From positions 86,806,827-86,870,826 of the forward strand of contig CM060892.1 of NCBI GenBank assembly GCA_030762935.1: a stretch of DNA of 64,000 nucleotides, in the 5' to 3' direction. The translations under genes and the position numbers were made by a program. The DNA comes from Hymenopus coronatus. Its lineage: Eukaryota; Arthropoda; Insecta; Mantodea; Hymenopodidae. Below the pieces are notes generated by a model that saw only the letters and a list, made by a program, of their open reading frames with translations, did not search any database and was not told where the DNA came from. Shown here piece by piece: positions 34,107-45,219 of the stretch; the first letter of the stretch is position 1, and every line of letters starts with the position of its first letter.

Positions 34107-34119
34107 TCAATATGTAAAT

Positions 34120-34799
34120 AAATACCAATAAACATATGGAAGCACCAACAAAGGTTTTCTTGTGGTGTCCACATCTTTATCTTTGCACATTCTGATGATT
34201 GGATCACTGCTATTGACTAAAGCTATGCATATTTGTAACATTAAACTTCTTTTGCAGAGACGACTGCTAGGTTTTTGTTGTGAATTTGACCAGACAACAC
34301 GCATACTTATGTCGCTCTCATTCCAACCCCTACAAACAGGAGAATCAGACGAGTTCATTGACATTTCAGAAACTGAAATGATTTTATTGAAAGGTGGAAC
34401 TTAATTGTATGCAACAATAACTTCCGGAAGATCGGCGCTACAAAACAAGGTTATCTTCCGCAACGTTATGCTTGTAGGGTTTTCCTCAAAGCCACTTCCT
34501 CTCACAGTTGCTGGATTGGCAACTTCCTGTTATTATGAGGTCCTCCTAGGAATACAACAAGGTTTCAGTGCACCATCAATTGCCAGAAGAAAGGTATGAC
34601 TGTTGCATAACCTACTTTCATCTGCTGCGAATGCTTTCATGGTCATATCGTCGGAAACGGTCCATGACCGAATTCTGTTTCATAAACAATGACTAGTATA
34701 CATTCCAGGGAGAACTGAGTATCGAGAAATGAAAGGTCACGGCCTAATACTCTTCCGTATGTCACTTTGGAGTTGAAGGTTTAAACATTAGTTAATTTA
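34120..34799 (+). other. Unassigned stretch with an exon-like open frame
   Basis: At 34241-34258 TTAAACTTCTTTTGCAG resembles a splice acceptor. It is followed by an open frame to 34404 reading RRLLGFCCEFDQTTRILMSLSFQPLQ ... DEFIDISETEMILLKGGT and a stop. No family recognised. The opposite strand is also open for 85 codons. This could be the last exon of a gene or chance; no upstream exon is visible. The + frame 34405-34599 is equally anonymous. Confidence 0.2.
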
Positions 34800-35105
34800 G
34801 GCGGCGCCGTGGCAAAGTGGTTACACCACTCGTCTCGCAACTAGACGGCCCAGGTTCGATCCCAAACGCCCGCATGCGGTATTTATGGTGGACGAAACTG
34901 CATCAGGGCGGGTTTCCTCCACCACTCACTCCACCAATTGCTCCAATATCAAATTTCCTAGCATCCATCTTGCTGGCTTATGCCTGGCTACGGACCGATC
35001 ACTCTTTCCACGTTCTCCATTTTGTGGTTACGTGTCGTTGGCTCCCCGACTGGCTTCTATTCCTCAGCACCTACTTGTCAGTCCTACGTAAGGGGAGGAG
35101 TCAAC
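34800..35105 (+). mobile_element. tRNA-derived SINE, family S4, best-preserved copy
   Basis: GGCGGCGCCGTGGCAAAGTG A-box region, GGTTCGATCCC B box at 34853-34863, then AACGCCCGCATGCGGTATTT, GGTGGACGAAACTGCATCAG, CCACTCACTCCACCAATTGC and TGGCTTCTATTCCTCAGCAC to an A-rich end near 35110. The 97-codon frame inside is SINE sequence. Confidence 0.85.
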
Positions 35106-35237
35106 TATAAAAAAATAGTAAAGAGCCTTTATAATTATTAATGATTAACTACTGCAATTAAAGTTATAAATATTATGTACTTAAGAAAATAATTATATTT
35201 AAGGATTGATTATGTATTCATCAGCTTAATCCCTCCA

Positions 35238-35400
35238 ATACCAAGCTACGATAACATGCGCGATTCACATTTGGGAGGTTTTAGGTTCGATTCCTGCAGC
35301 TGACCTTCCTGACCCATCGGTTTTTTCGGGGTTTTCCCTGGGGTGCCATGCGAATGCTAGGGTGGTTCCTCAAAGTTCTTTTCACGTCATGTTGACGTAA
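35238..35400 (+). mobile_element. tRNA-derived SINE, family S7
   Basis: GGTTCGATTCC B box at 35284-35294, GCAGCTGACCTTCCTGACCC, the module GGTTTTTTCGGGGTTTTCCC, then TGGGGTGCCATGCGAATGCT. The A-box half is weak. Relatives at 45220, 51575 and 20135. Confidence 0.75.
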
Positions 35401-35636
35401 AAGTCGCTGTGTTTTCTTGACGAGTGAAATTTATTGTTCGTGATTTCGCGACTCTGCGCCATGATGACGAGAGGTCAATTCGTTGCCCACAGATGGCACA
35501 ACAGGACGAAAATCACGACTTGCGGACGTGAAAATGGCGAAATTTTGCCCAAGAACCTTTTCTTTCAAGGTATAAATGATTTTACTTGCAAATAAACATT
35601 ACGCAGGATTACTGGCTTTACTTCTCTTCCAAAGAC

Positions 35637-35868
35637 CGTCTGGATAGCTCAGGTGGTTAGGCGTTGGCCTTCTGAATTCAAGGTCGCGAGTTCAAACCCG
35701 ACCCAGACCTATGGTTTTTAAGTGTGCTTAAAAGCGACAGCTCCATGTGAGTAGATTTACTGGCATGTTAAAGAACTCATGCGGGAGAAAATTCCGGCAC
35801 ACCGGTGACGCTGATATGATCCTGGTAGTTGACAGCGTCGTTAACAAACAATTCTTTCTTTTATTTTT
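35637..35868 (+). mobile_element. tRNA-derived SINE, family S5
   Basis: TAGCTCAGGTGG A box at 35645-35656, GAGTTCAAACC B box at 35688-35698, and body AAAGCGACAGCTCCATGTGA, GTAGATTTACTGGCATGTTA, CGGCACACCGGTGACGCTGA, GACAGCGTCGTTAAC with a T/C-rich end. The tRNA-like head is well preserved. A head-less inverted copy is at 57965-58155. Confidence 0.85.
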
Positions 35869-36889
35869 CGGTTTAAACAAAGCGACTTTTTAATAACACC
35901 ATTTTTCTTATTTATGTCTTCTATCCTATTTCACACTTGATTTCCTAAATGCTTTTGCATTCCTTCCCCCTTCCTCTATATGTGTTCCGTCCATATTCTC
36001 CACCAACAAGCAATATCTGACTTTTTTACAAATTTGTAATCAGCCCGATTTTCCACATTAATTCTGCTATATTATATTATGTACAAAACTAAGTTCGAAA
36101 TTGTTCGACGCATTAGGCTACTTTCTAGAAATTCGAGTTTCTAACAAAAATAAAATGTGAGCTCAAACTCTTAAGTATAAGTGGCACAGAATGCCAGTAA
36201 CTACCAAAATAAGTTTTCGTTTCCGGTTAAACTATTTTACTCAGTGCGTTGCTTTATTTAGTAATTTGCGCTTCTTCGTTTCGAGTTACTACTTTATATT
36301 TTTCCCGGGAAAAGTTTAATAAGTATTTACATCAATTTGAAGAATAAGTGAGACGTGAAAGAAAAAAGGAAAGGTTTTGACAAACAAAGTCCTTCACGAA
36401 TGATAGCAAATTTAATGGGAGGAGATAAAGAAATCTGATTGAGTATAAGAGTGGCTTAAGAAAAAAAGTACGAGGTTGCGCTTGTAATTATTTATTTGTC
36501 TCAACATTCCAAGTTTACTTGCAAGAAGTTTTAAAAATACTTTCTTGCAAACTTTAGGAGCTCTCGTAGATATAAGAGAGGACTAGAGCAGGAGCAACAC
36601 GCAATTCTTATTTTACTGTGCTATTTAAAAGTATCTCAATCTATATTCTTTGCAAACAATTCTGAAACTGTATTTGAGTCTTATACCAGATATACAGTAA
36701 TGCACAGACAATAAGTATATTATTAGAATTAGAATCAGCCTGTAGAATGCCTGTGGTGCAAGGACCTTTTGGCGGGCAAAGTGGCAATCCCGATTAGCCA
36801 TTGCGGCAAATATCCTTATTCTTTTGTTGCTACTGGCAAAAGTAACAACAAAAGAATATTTTTCTATTTAGCCCATTTGGTTCCAAAGT
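35869..36889. other. Unassigned AT-rich DNA with a strong small hairpin
   Basis: 36817-36858 forms an 18-bp stem with one mismatch (TATTCTTTTGTTGCTACT against its complement) and a 6-base loop. The loop is shorter than in typical pre-miRNAs. Nothing else recognised. Confidence 0.45.
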
Positions 36890-37235
36890 AAAGTATCATG
36901 TCGTCGGATCATGCTTTTTTCTGCCGTCCTACGTTCCTGTGACGGATCTTTGGGTCCCACGCTCTTGTTTTATGCTACCATCTATAGTGGTTCATCCTCA
37001 TGACGTGGCCCGCCCAATTCCATTTACTACAGATGGCTGATGTTACGTCTCTGATGCGGTTATCTTCCTCAGGTCTTCAGGTCTTGAAGGCTGACCCATG
37101 AATCTTTATCTCAATCTTGCTTTGACATGCTATTTCTTTCTCTGCCTATTAAGGCCCAAGTTTGAGCTCCATACAGTAGCTCCCCGGTGAAGTGCTAGCC
37201 TCTATTAAGTATATACGAATCTCTCAAATAACAAC
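36890..37235 (-). pseudogene. LINE reverse-transcriptase C-terminal relic
   Basis: The minus strand reads, across stops and shifts, YGAQTWALIGREKE, then RIRDVTSAICSKWNWAGHVMRMNHYRW and QKKA.SDD. The order YGxxTWxL, then the KWxWAGHxxRxxxxRW block, is characteristic of the C-terminal part of a group of arthropod non-LTR reverse transcriptases. Several in-frame stops. A different lineage from the fragment at 18824. Confidence 0.8.
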
Positions 37236-37289
37236 GAATGTTGAGAAAGTTAATTACATATTAAATGCAAAGCGTTTCTGATTTTTAAT

Positions 37290-37840
37290 TTCTCTTTGTA
37301 TAAGCAGAGGAAGCATTGTATTCTATCCAAGCTTTTGACAACGAGTGTTTACCAGAAATGCATGTTTTGAAACTCCCTGAAACCATAAAGACATTTTAAG
37401 AATAAGATCCATTTTCTGAGTGAGTGAGGGTGCGTGTGTGTGTGTGTGTGTGTTTATGTATCTCTGAATATCACTTAAGTCAGATAAATATCAAACTTGG
37501 TATCTTTCAAACATGGGACTCGAAGCTTTTACAAACTATCGCCCACCTCAATCTTCTCATCTTCTACGTAAAGACGTAGAAGAATTTCGAAATGTTGGTT
37601 TTCTCAAAAATGGCTCTAACGATGCTGATTAAAATACCATGCATTAATAATATTTACTTGACAAATAAAATATAGGCTTTTTAATTTTCCACAAATAACC
37701 CGTAAAGTCCTCAGTATGCGGAAGTAATTTTCTGTAAACTTGTATAACTGGTAAATGTTACGTGATATACTAAACCGTACTATTCAAACTTGTAAATTTG
37801 TTCAAAATACAAAATTTAATTAAAGTGAGTTTTTTCCTTC
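37290..37840 (-). mobile_element. R1 element, 5'-truncated and diverged
   Basis: Hairpin end TTGTATAAGCAGAGGAAGCA is decayed. It has a (GT)n tract at 37434-37453, ATATCAAACTTGGTATCTTT, AAAAATGGCTCTAACGATGC and GACAAATAAAATATAGGC, ending near the TAAACCGTACTATTC block. The sense 5' third is absent. Confidence 0.7.
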
Positions 37841-38964
37841 AAAATATGCGTAATTAATTGCTTGAATTAATGTGGAACGATTATCAGATACTGGGTCTTC
37901 AAATTTATTTGGACTTTAGCGCCAGTGTGCTTAAATGTATGACTTAATTTTTAGTTCAGCGAGCTAGTTGTCCCAAAGGGGAGGTGCGAAGTTGAAGTTC
38001 AACGTTGAATGCATGCATTACCGACTTCGTAAACAGGTTGATGTACTGGGTAGTGCAGAACTGATTTTTACCAGATAATTTGTGCTTTCTTTACATGCGC
38101 AACGGAAGTAACCACCGATGACATAATTTGTGTGATTTCTTAATTTATTCTGTGTAGGTCAGCTTTCATTTACTGCTGTAAAACCTATGAAAAAGCGTTT
38201 ATTGTTATGAGAAAGTTGTGCAATTAAAGTCACCTAAGTTACCTTAACCGCCCAGTTATTTGAGTTACCTATCAACATAAATATTGTGATTGCGAGTTTA
38301 TGAGACGCAAGGGAATATTGTAAATGTACGATACAAGTTCCATTCCATAAAGGTGACCTCAAAACTGTTGACGTCCATCCCTTCTATTCATTATTCGCTA
38401 GTCCTCTGCAAGAGACAATGAGTGATAACATAAGAAAATTGCACAGGAATCAGAATATCAAGATGATGAAAGGTAAGAATCTATAACACTTTTGAGATTC
38501 TAAAGTAAATACCAGGATTAATGTTTGGACGTTGATGTTTAAAATAACGAAAACAAGCTATTTCTACATGCTATCCGTTTTTACTTCCTAATATGGTGGT
38601 ATATTCGCACAGAATTTTCCTCCGCAGTGTCTGAGAACATTGAACAACGGGATTATGTGTCTAACGGACTTTCATCTCTGTCAAAACGAATGCTTGCAAA
38701 CGCAAGAGAGTGCACACGTCAAGGACCTGGTGGTTATTACCTGTACAAAGTCCAAGCAGCTGGGAATACGACAGGGCTCTAGGAGAAGCGCCAAAAGTCA
38801 ATGGAACAACAAAGTACAAAAATAAGGAAGTATATTTCAGTCCTTCATACAGCCTAGAGTGAATCCTAAAAGTTAAAATTAACAATGAGATGTTAATTGT
38901 GTTGTTACAAACAGAAGGAAAGAGACACGAAATTGAGCTGAAAACGGTCTTTAGATTTTGATAT
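37841..38964. other. Unassigned DNA
   Basis: No repeat copy or protein family recognised. 61- and 74-codon frames overlap on opposite strands at about 38640-38885. Confidence 0.45.
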
Positions 38965-39650
38965 TAAAAATATGCGTTTCATTCACAGGATTTTCTCCAC
39001 ATCTCCGTAATAAGTTATTGTCAAAAAGTTTATTATTCTATCTACTTCATGCTAATTGAGATAAACATCACCAGAAAAGTCGTATTGCTTAGTTCCTTTA
39101 AGTAGAACGGAAATAAGGGAACGTACTAGCTAAAGCGCTAGTCAGATCTTTTAAAAGTTGGTTGCTATTTTATCGAAATTCGTTTTTTGCATGGCCAGAA
39201 GTTGACCAATTTCCGTGTCAGAAAAGTTAGGTATCTTGAAACTGAAACCAATATTAAGTAATAATATCTTAGAAATGTCAACACAACGAAAAATATGTTT
39301 AGCCATAAACTGTGCTTTTAACGAAATCTAAATTTTTTGGAATAAGTTTTTGTTCATCTCTTACGGTTTATACCTATACAAAAGTCATCAAAAGGAAGAG
39401 GTTATTTCCAAAAATTTAATATATACGTTTTATTTGTCACGTAAATATCATTAATATACGGTATTTTAATGAAAATAGTTTGAAATATTTTAAAAATATT
39501 TTCCATGTAAAGAGTAGTTCGCGGTAGGCAGGCTTTCCTCAAATCTTCGTGGCGCATGCTTGAAAGGTATTAAATTTAGATATCAAGTATACGACTTTTC
39601 GTTTTTGAGTTATAGTGTTCACAGATACATGGAACCAAACAGTCCTTTTT
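38965..39650 (+). mobile_element. R1 element, lacking the hairpin end
   Basis: Begins near ATATGCGTTTCATTCACAGG and follows R1 order to CGTTTTTGAGTTATAGTGTT and a CACAGATACATGG remnant of the CA tract. It then abuts the hairpin of the oppositely oriented copy at 39651, giving a head-to-head pair with the hairpins' side in the middle. Confidence 0.8.
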
Positions 39651-40435
39651 ATTTTTTCAATGCGTACTATGTATATAGTGTATAGGCAAGGTATTGCATT
39701 ACACGCAAAAATTCGATACCGAAATTTCACCGAAAATATATATTTTGAGACCCCTTTAATAAAAAATATAATAAAAAAAGCAGTTTTAGAAAAATTTCCG
39801 CGCGCGCGATAGCACTTGGGCTATATAGTCCGTTAAATACCAAACTTGGCATTTAAGTTCAGTATATTCCAAGGATGCAATACGAAGATTTTTAAGAAAA
39901 TTCCCCAGCCCCAACTACCCTTTACATGGGAAAATTTTCGAAACAATTTGTTTTCTCAAAAATGGCTCTAACGATTTTAATTATAATTTCGTGTACTTAA
40001 GACGTTTACCTGACAAATAAAACGTGTATCTTGAATTTTCTGGGAATAGTCTGTTTATTTTGGATGATTTTGCGTAATTTTGCATAACTGTTAAACCGTA
40101 AGGGATAGACAAAACTGTTATTAACAAAAATGTAGAGCACGTTAAAACACACAATTTATGATATATACATTTTTTTTGTGGAGTTGATCATTTTCTTTTT
40201 TTTAGATATTTCTTGTTTTTGGTTTCAGCTTTAAAAAACTATACCCACTTTTCTCAACCAGCTTTTAAAATATTAACTATCGATTTAGCTTAGTGTATTC
40301 ACTTATTTCCCGTCTACTTACAGAAGCAAGTCCTTTCTGCTATTTTTTTCTGGATTAGCACTAAGTTAATAAAGAAGATAATGTGTTGTATAGATGTAGA
40401 GAAAGTCATGTGAATGGAACACATGAGTTTTTGTC
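39651..40435 (-). mobile_element. R1 element
   Basis: Hairpin around ACTATGTATATAGTGTAT (39667-39684), ATTCGATACCGAAATTTCAC, a CGCGCGCG patch at 39798-39808 in place of the CA tract, then all blocks to TGTAGAGAAAGTCATGTGAA and CACATGAG. Slightly shortened internally. Confidence 0.85.
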
Positions 40436-40594
40436 TATATTATTTTAATGAAACGGACAGGCGAGTTTCACAGCGCATACAACATAGGTTAGTGTTGACA
40501 ATCTAAAGTCCTATTTACCGCACCATTTCACTTAGCAAAACATTTTTGAACATAGTGTTTTTGAACTTTGTCAATTCCCAGAAAAATCTCATAG

Positions 40595-41172
40595 TACGAG
40601 GCGTATAAGGAAACAAATGCATGTAGTATTTCGTTCTACAACCACCGAAAGGTAGTGTTGCAGTTCCACACATGCGCACTCGTCTTCTTTGGTTCATTGT
40701 CCACTGACGGCATTACAGCCGGATCATACTCTATTTACAGTCGTTAGTGGTTGTCGAAATGTTTAAGACAATTTCTGATCCCGCCGACTTGAAGTGCTTT
40801 CATGATATGGTTTTTTAGACGCAAGAAGTGTTAAAGTGAAATAAATTTATTCTCAGCTTGTAGAGATTTACGATGGAATGCAAGAAAATGGGTTAGACAA
40901 TCAATGATGAACGGTCTCATATTCATGACGTAAGCGGCCTTTTGTTGTTACTGCAGCTTTGGTTGAAGAAGCAAATGAGGCAATTCGTGAAAACTTGGTT
41001 CACAATAATAATGCTTTATGATGTTTTTCCACAAACCACATGTTCAGCAATGGCTATCTTCACTGGTGGCAGTTTTCTTTGAAAAGGGCATACTAAAGTT
41101 GATTCCCTGCTATGGGATTTATGCCTTTTTCCTTCCAAACCGATACTACTTTTCTGACACACCCCATATACT
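40595..41172 (+). mobile_element. Internally deleted mariner, about 0.58 kb
   Basis: Left end GAGGCGTATAAGGAAACAAA and the complement of the right end, GGGGTGTGTCAGAAAAGTAG, are similar mariner-type ends. Start MFKTISDPADLK at about 40759. Broken frames give EIYDGMQENG and then RPFVVTAALVEEANEAIREN, the N-terminal domain. At about 41018 it jumps to HVQQWLSSLVAVFFEKGILKLIPCY, the extreme C-terminus. The whole catalytic core with all three Asp is missing, so this copy could move only in trans. Confidence 0.7.
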
Positions 41173-41839
41173 AAGAGCAGAGTATTTAACAGAAATGTTT
41201 ATACTTTAGTTTCTTTTCAGAAACAGAGGCAATTTTCTGACAATCATTCAATATCAAAAGCATGTAATTTATACTCGTAACTTCCTTTTACTTTGATAAT
41301 ACTTAACATACTATGGTTGCACAAATATTTTATTAATAATTCTGTCCTACTTGAAACCCTAACTTAATTTTCTATTGACATCAAACGCTTGTTCATCTCC
41401 TCTCCAAAATATTTTAATTATTTCAGTTAGCTGTCCAAATGGTAGCTGGAAATGCTCAAATTCGCATAGTTCATTTGATATTAATGATAAACACTTATGA
41501 GTAAAAATCAGAAGCTCTATTTAAACGTTTGATAGTAAAGAGGCAAAACAATATTTTAGAGACTGGTTTGGAACCTTGAGAGTGGTTTTTACCCTGATTT
41601 TAATTTATTTATGTAATAGTTGTTCGCGTCTTCTCAGTATGGAAAACACAGCAAACCTGTTCTGGCGACTTCTAAAAACGTGTCAATTCTTTTTGGTTCT
41701 TTCAGAGAGAACAATGAAAGGAAACGTATTCGCCGAACCTGAGCAATTGCGAATTCAGCCACGTCCTTCGTCCAGAAGTGACGAGAATCATACTTAACAC
41801 ACACTCCATTCTGGAAAATCTTGGTCTGATTACTGATCT
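41173..41839. other. Unassigned AT-rich DNA
   Basis: A 73-codon + frame (41576-41797) is unrecognised. Confidence 0.45.
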
Positions 41840-42303
41840 ACTTAGTGCATAGAGAAGGTATTATATTCTGCCATAAATGTATACCCAGAATTGACTGTAA
41901 ATACACGTTTTAGGGCCCCCGAATAAAAAAAAAACATTTTTAGAAAATGGCCACCTGTTTGTATGCTCAAAAACTAAAAGTCGGTTAAGTACCAAAATTG
42001 ATATTTAGGTTTAGTATCTTCCAAGGATATGGCACCAAAACACCCCCACCACAAACTACTCTTTACATGGAAACATATTCGAAATTTTTTGATTTTCTCA
42101 AAAATAGCTGTATCGATTTTGATTAAACATATTTAAATTATTTAAATGATAAATTAAGTATGTATCTTGAATTTTCTGGGAATAGGCTCTGAAGATCTCT
42201 TATTTTGGATGTCTTTTGGCTAACTGGTAAACCGTAAGAGATAAGACAAAAATTTACTCCACAAAAATGTAGATCTGGTTAAAACACGCCATTTATGTCA
42301 TAT
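41840..42303 (-). mobile_element. R1 element, hairpin-side half of a split copy
   Basis: Starts ACTTAGTGCATAGAGAAGGT, passes the AAAACTAAAAGTCGG and TTTACATGGAAACAT blocks and reaches CATTTATGTCATATACATTT. Another complete R1 begins there. The rest of this copy resumes at 43196. Confidence 0.8.
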
Positions 42304-43195
42304 ACATTTTTACTTACTCTATACGCACTATGTACATAGTGTATGTAGAAGATATTGCACTCCACCCAAAAATTCGATACCGAGATTTCACCGGAAATAT
42401 ATGTTTTAGAGTCCCCTTTATCTAAAAAAGGCATTTTCATAAAAAGGTCCGTGTGTGTGTGTGTGTGTCCGTGTGTCAGTGTGTCCGTGTGTCTGTGAAC
42501 ACGATAACTCAAAAACGAAGAGTCGGTAAAATATCAAACTTGGTATTTAAGTTTAGTATCTTCCAGGGATGCGACACGAAGATTTTGAGAAAAATCCCCC
42601 CACCCCAAACTATCCTTTACATGGAACTTTTTTCGAAAATTTTGATTTTCTCAAAAATGGCTCTAACGATTTTGATTACAATTTCGTATATATTAAAGAT
42701 ATTTACCTGGCAAATAAAATGTATATCTTGAATTTTCTGGGAATAGCCTCTGAAGAGTAGTTTATTCTGAATGAATTTTACTGAATTTTGAATAACTGCT
42801 AAACTGTAAGAGATGGACAAAAACTTACTACACAAAACATGTAGAACACGTTAAAACACACATTTATGTTATGTACATTTTTTTCGTGGAGATCCGAGAC
42901 ATTCCTTATTTTTGGTTTCTGCTATGAAAAACTTATACTTTTCTCACATAGGAATATGTCAATTGCGGTCCATACAAACAAAGGAACTTCAGTGATATAG
43001 CAACCAGCTTTTGATTATCACTTTAACCTATGGTACTCCCTTATTTCACTTCTACTTACAAGGAAGCAAGTAATAAGACTATTCCTGCTATTTTTTTACT
43101 GATTAGCATGAAGCAAATAGAAGTATAAGCTTTTAAGAATAATTTGTTGCAGAGATGTAGAGAAAGTCATGTGAATGGTACACATCAGATTTTTT
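42304..43195 (-). mobile_element. R1 element, full length, nested in another R1
   Basis: Hairpin with a perfect 16-bp palindrome CACTATGTACATAGTG at 42326-42341 and outer arms CTCTATAC / GTATGTAG. GTGTGTG tract at about 42450-42468, and all blocks in order to TGTAGAGAAAGTCATGTGAA and CACATCAGATT. This is the cleanest hairpin in the window. Confidence 0.9.
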
Positions 43196-43408
43196 CTAGT
43201 GGAGTTGACCTTTTCCGATGTTCCTTCTAACTAGTTTCAGTTTTAAAGAGCTTGAATTTTTCTCATACCTGAATCTGTCATACATGTTTATTTTGTTTTA
43301 TTCCTGGCTATTCAAACACAATTGAATTTCAGTTGCATAGCGACAGCTTTATAAAGTATTTGATGACTGCCGTAGCCTAATGTATTCCCTTGGTTCCCTT
43401 CTACTTAC
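43196..43408 (-). mobile_element. R1 element, remainder of the split copy
   Basis: AGTGGAGTTGACCTTTTCCG, GTTTCAGTTTTAAAGAGC and CCGTAGCCTAATGTATTCCC continue exactly the R1 order broken at 42303. It is cut at TTCTACTTAC by a mariner fragment. Confidence 0.85.
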
Positions 43409-43840
43409 CAGGCGTGACCGGAAAGTAAGTACCGATTTGGAAAAAAAGGAATAAAATATTTTCACCACATTTATTTGTGCATGAAGGAACATTCCTTAAT
43501 TACCACAATTGTTCATGTATTTTTCATAGCGGGGGATGAGCTTTTGTAAGCCCTCTTCAAATAAAGCTGCCGCCAGTGAAGACAACCAATGCTGAGCACT
43601 ATGTTTTGTGAAAGCGCCTTCTTCCGAACTCACGTTTTAGTTTAGAGAATAAATGGTAGCCTGAAGGCGTGGGATTGGTGCTGTACGGCGGGTGATTGAA
43701 CTGCTCCCAAAATTGTTTAATAAGGTTTTGTGTGCCACCAGCAGCATGGGGACGTGCGTTGTCATGAAGCAACGCAATGCCTTGAATGAGTATTCCACGT
43801 CTTTTGTTTTGAATCATTTATATCTTCCTAAACATTAGCA
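43409..43840 (-). pseudogene. mariner fragment with third catalytic Asp lost
   Basis: Left end GGCGTGACCGGAAAGTAAGT resembles a mariner terminal repeat. The minus strand reads IQNKRRGILIQGIALLHDNARPHAAG ... FNHPPYSTNPTPSGYHLFSKLKREFG, then RRRFHKT and, after a shift, AQHWLSSLAAALFEEGLQKLIPRYEKYMNN. The second Asp (HDNARPH) is kept, but PSDYH has become PSGYH, so the catalytic triad is broken by substitution. The N-terminal half is missing. It lies within the end of an R1 copy. Confidence 0.85.
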
Positions 43841-44022
43841 CTCCCTAACACATACCAAGGGGCAGTCAGTATGGCTCGAACTTTAGCCTACGAATCTTGG
43901 ACGCTGAAGCTCAACTCCAAATATTCTATAAAAATTGCTACTACTGTTAAGAATAGAGGCTTTTGTACTCACAAGCCATATGGGTCCTTATTTGCTAATG
44001 CAACTAGATCTACTTGGAATAA

Positions 44023-44070
<48 letters not shown>

Positions 44071-45219
44071 AGTGCAGTGATGGCGGCGGCATTTGAAGGA
44101 CGAATGTCTACAAAAAAAACTACACTCTCATAAAAGTGATTTTCGGTTGTGAACAGTCTAATTTTTGCGTAATTTGGAGTAAGTCAAGTTTAATTTTGAA
44201 CTGGACGCGGAGGATTTAATACTACCATCTTCACGCTTCAAGTATACAGAAGCGGAACTTCAAAATGGAGGGTGGAATAAGTCGAATTAAAATAAAAATC
44301 GTATAAATCTTTTTTGTAATTTAAAGTCAACTATTTTCAATGCAGATATCACAGTATTGAGGAACGTCGGTAATCTTAAAAGTGCAGAATAGATATCATA
44401 ATTGCAAGAAAGACGGCTGATCATCAGGTACACTGCGATGAGAGTATGTGGCAAACGCTGGTGAAGGTATATAATAAACACAGGTGCCAATATAAATCTG
44501 AGACATTCCAAAAAGTTTTGGCCATACTATGTACTGAACAGAACAGAAAAGTGCGATGCAAGAGGAAGCTTGCAATTATTCGATAAAGATAATCCGGAAT
44601 TACAAAAACTCTAAGTTCATATATCAGACCGCGTACCATAGGTTTATTAGAAGGCCAAAAATGCTGTGACTGCGTGTTGTTTGAGCACAAAATCCCGTGC
44701 CTTGCTCTCGGTTAACCGTATCAGTTGATGGATCATAGAGTGGTATTGCGGGAAACCAAATTGTTGTGATTGTAACGCAGTATTATCCGTTGAAGATTGA
44801 TTCAGCTTGTTTTGGACGATTTTGTCAGAAGCTTGGAAAGAGTGGAGCACAAGCTTAGTGGACGATAACCAGAGGTCAAAGAGAGCGTAAGTTTGGTATC
44901 GGAAAAATTACAGCTTAAACATGTTTAAGCGCGGGAAGTATCCGAGGTTAGGTGTTAAATAGTGCAGGATTTTCGCTGTGACATGGCTTAGGAAAATACC
45001 AGAAATGAGATCGTACCCAGGAGTTTTATTGTCGGAAGGCTATAAAAAAAAACCAGCGCAGTTATATACTTCAAAAATATATCGCTTCCTGTCAAAACAG
45101 TGACAAATCTGTTTTATAGCAGTTACAAATTGAATACACCTACATAGGCACGTCGCGGGTGATGGTGTTGAACAATGGTAGAACTTTCAGCAGTAAGTAA
45201 GACTTTAAACTTACCGAGC
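43841..45219. other. Unassigned DNA with a (TTA)n microsatellite
   Basis: (TTA)n at 44024-44069. Several 66-88 codon frames on the minus strand (44287-44850) have no recognisable family. No repeat copy seen. Confidence 0.45.
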
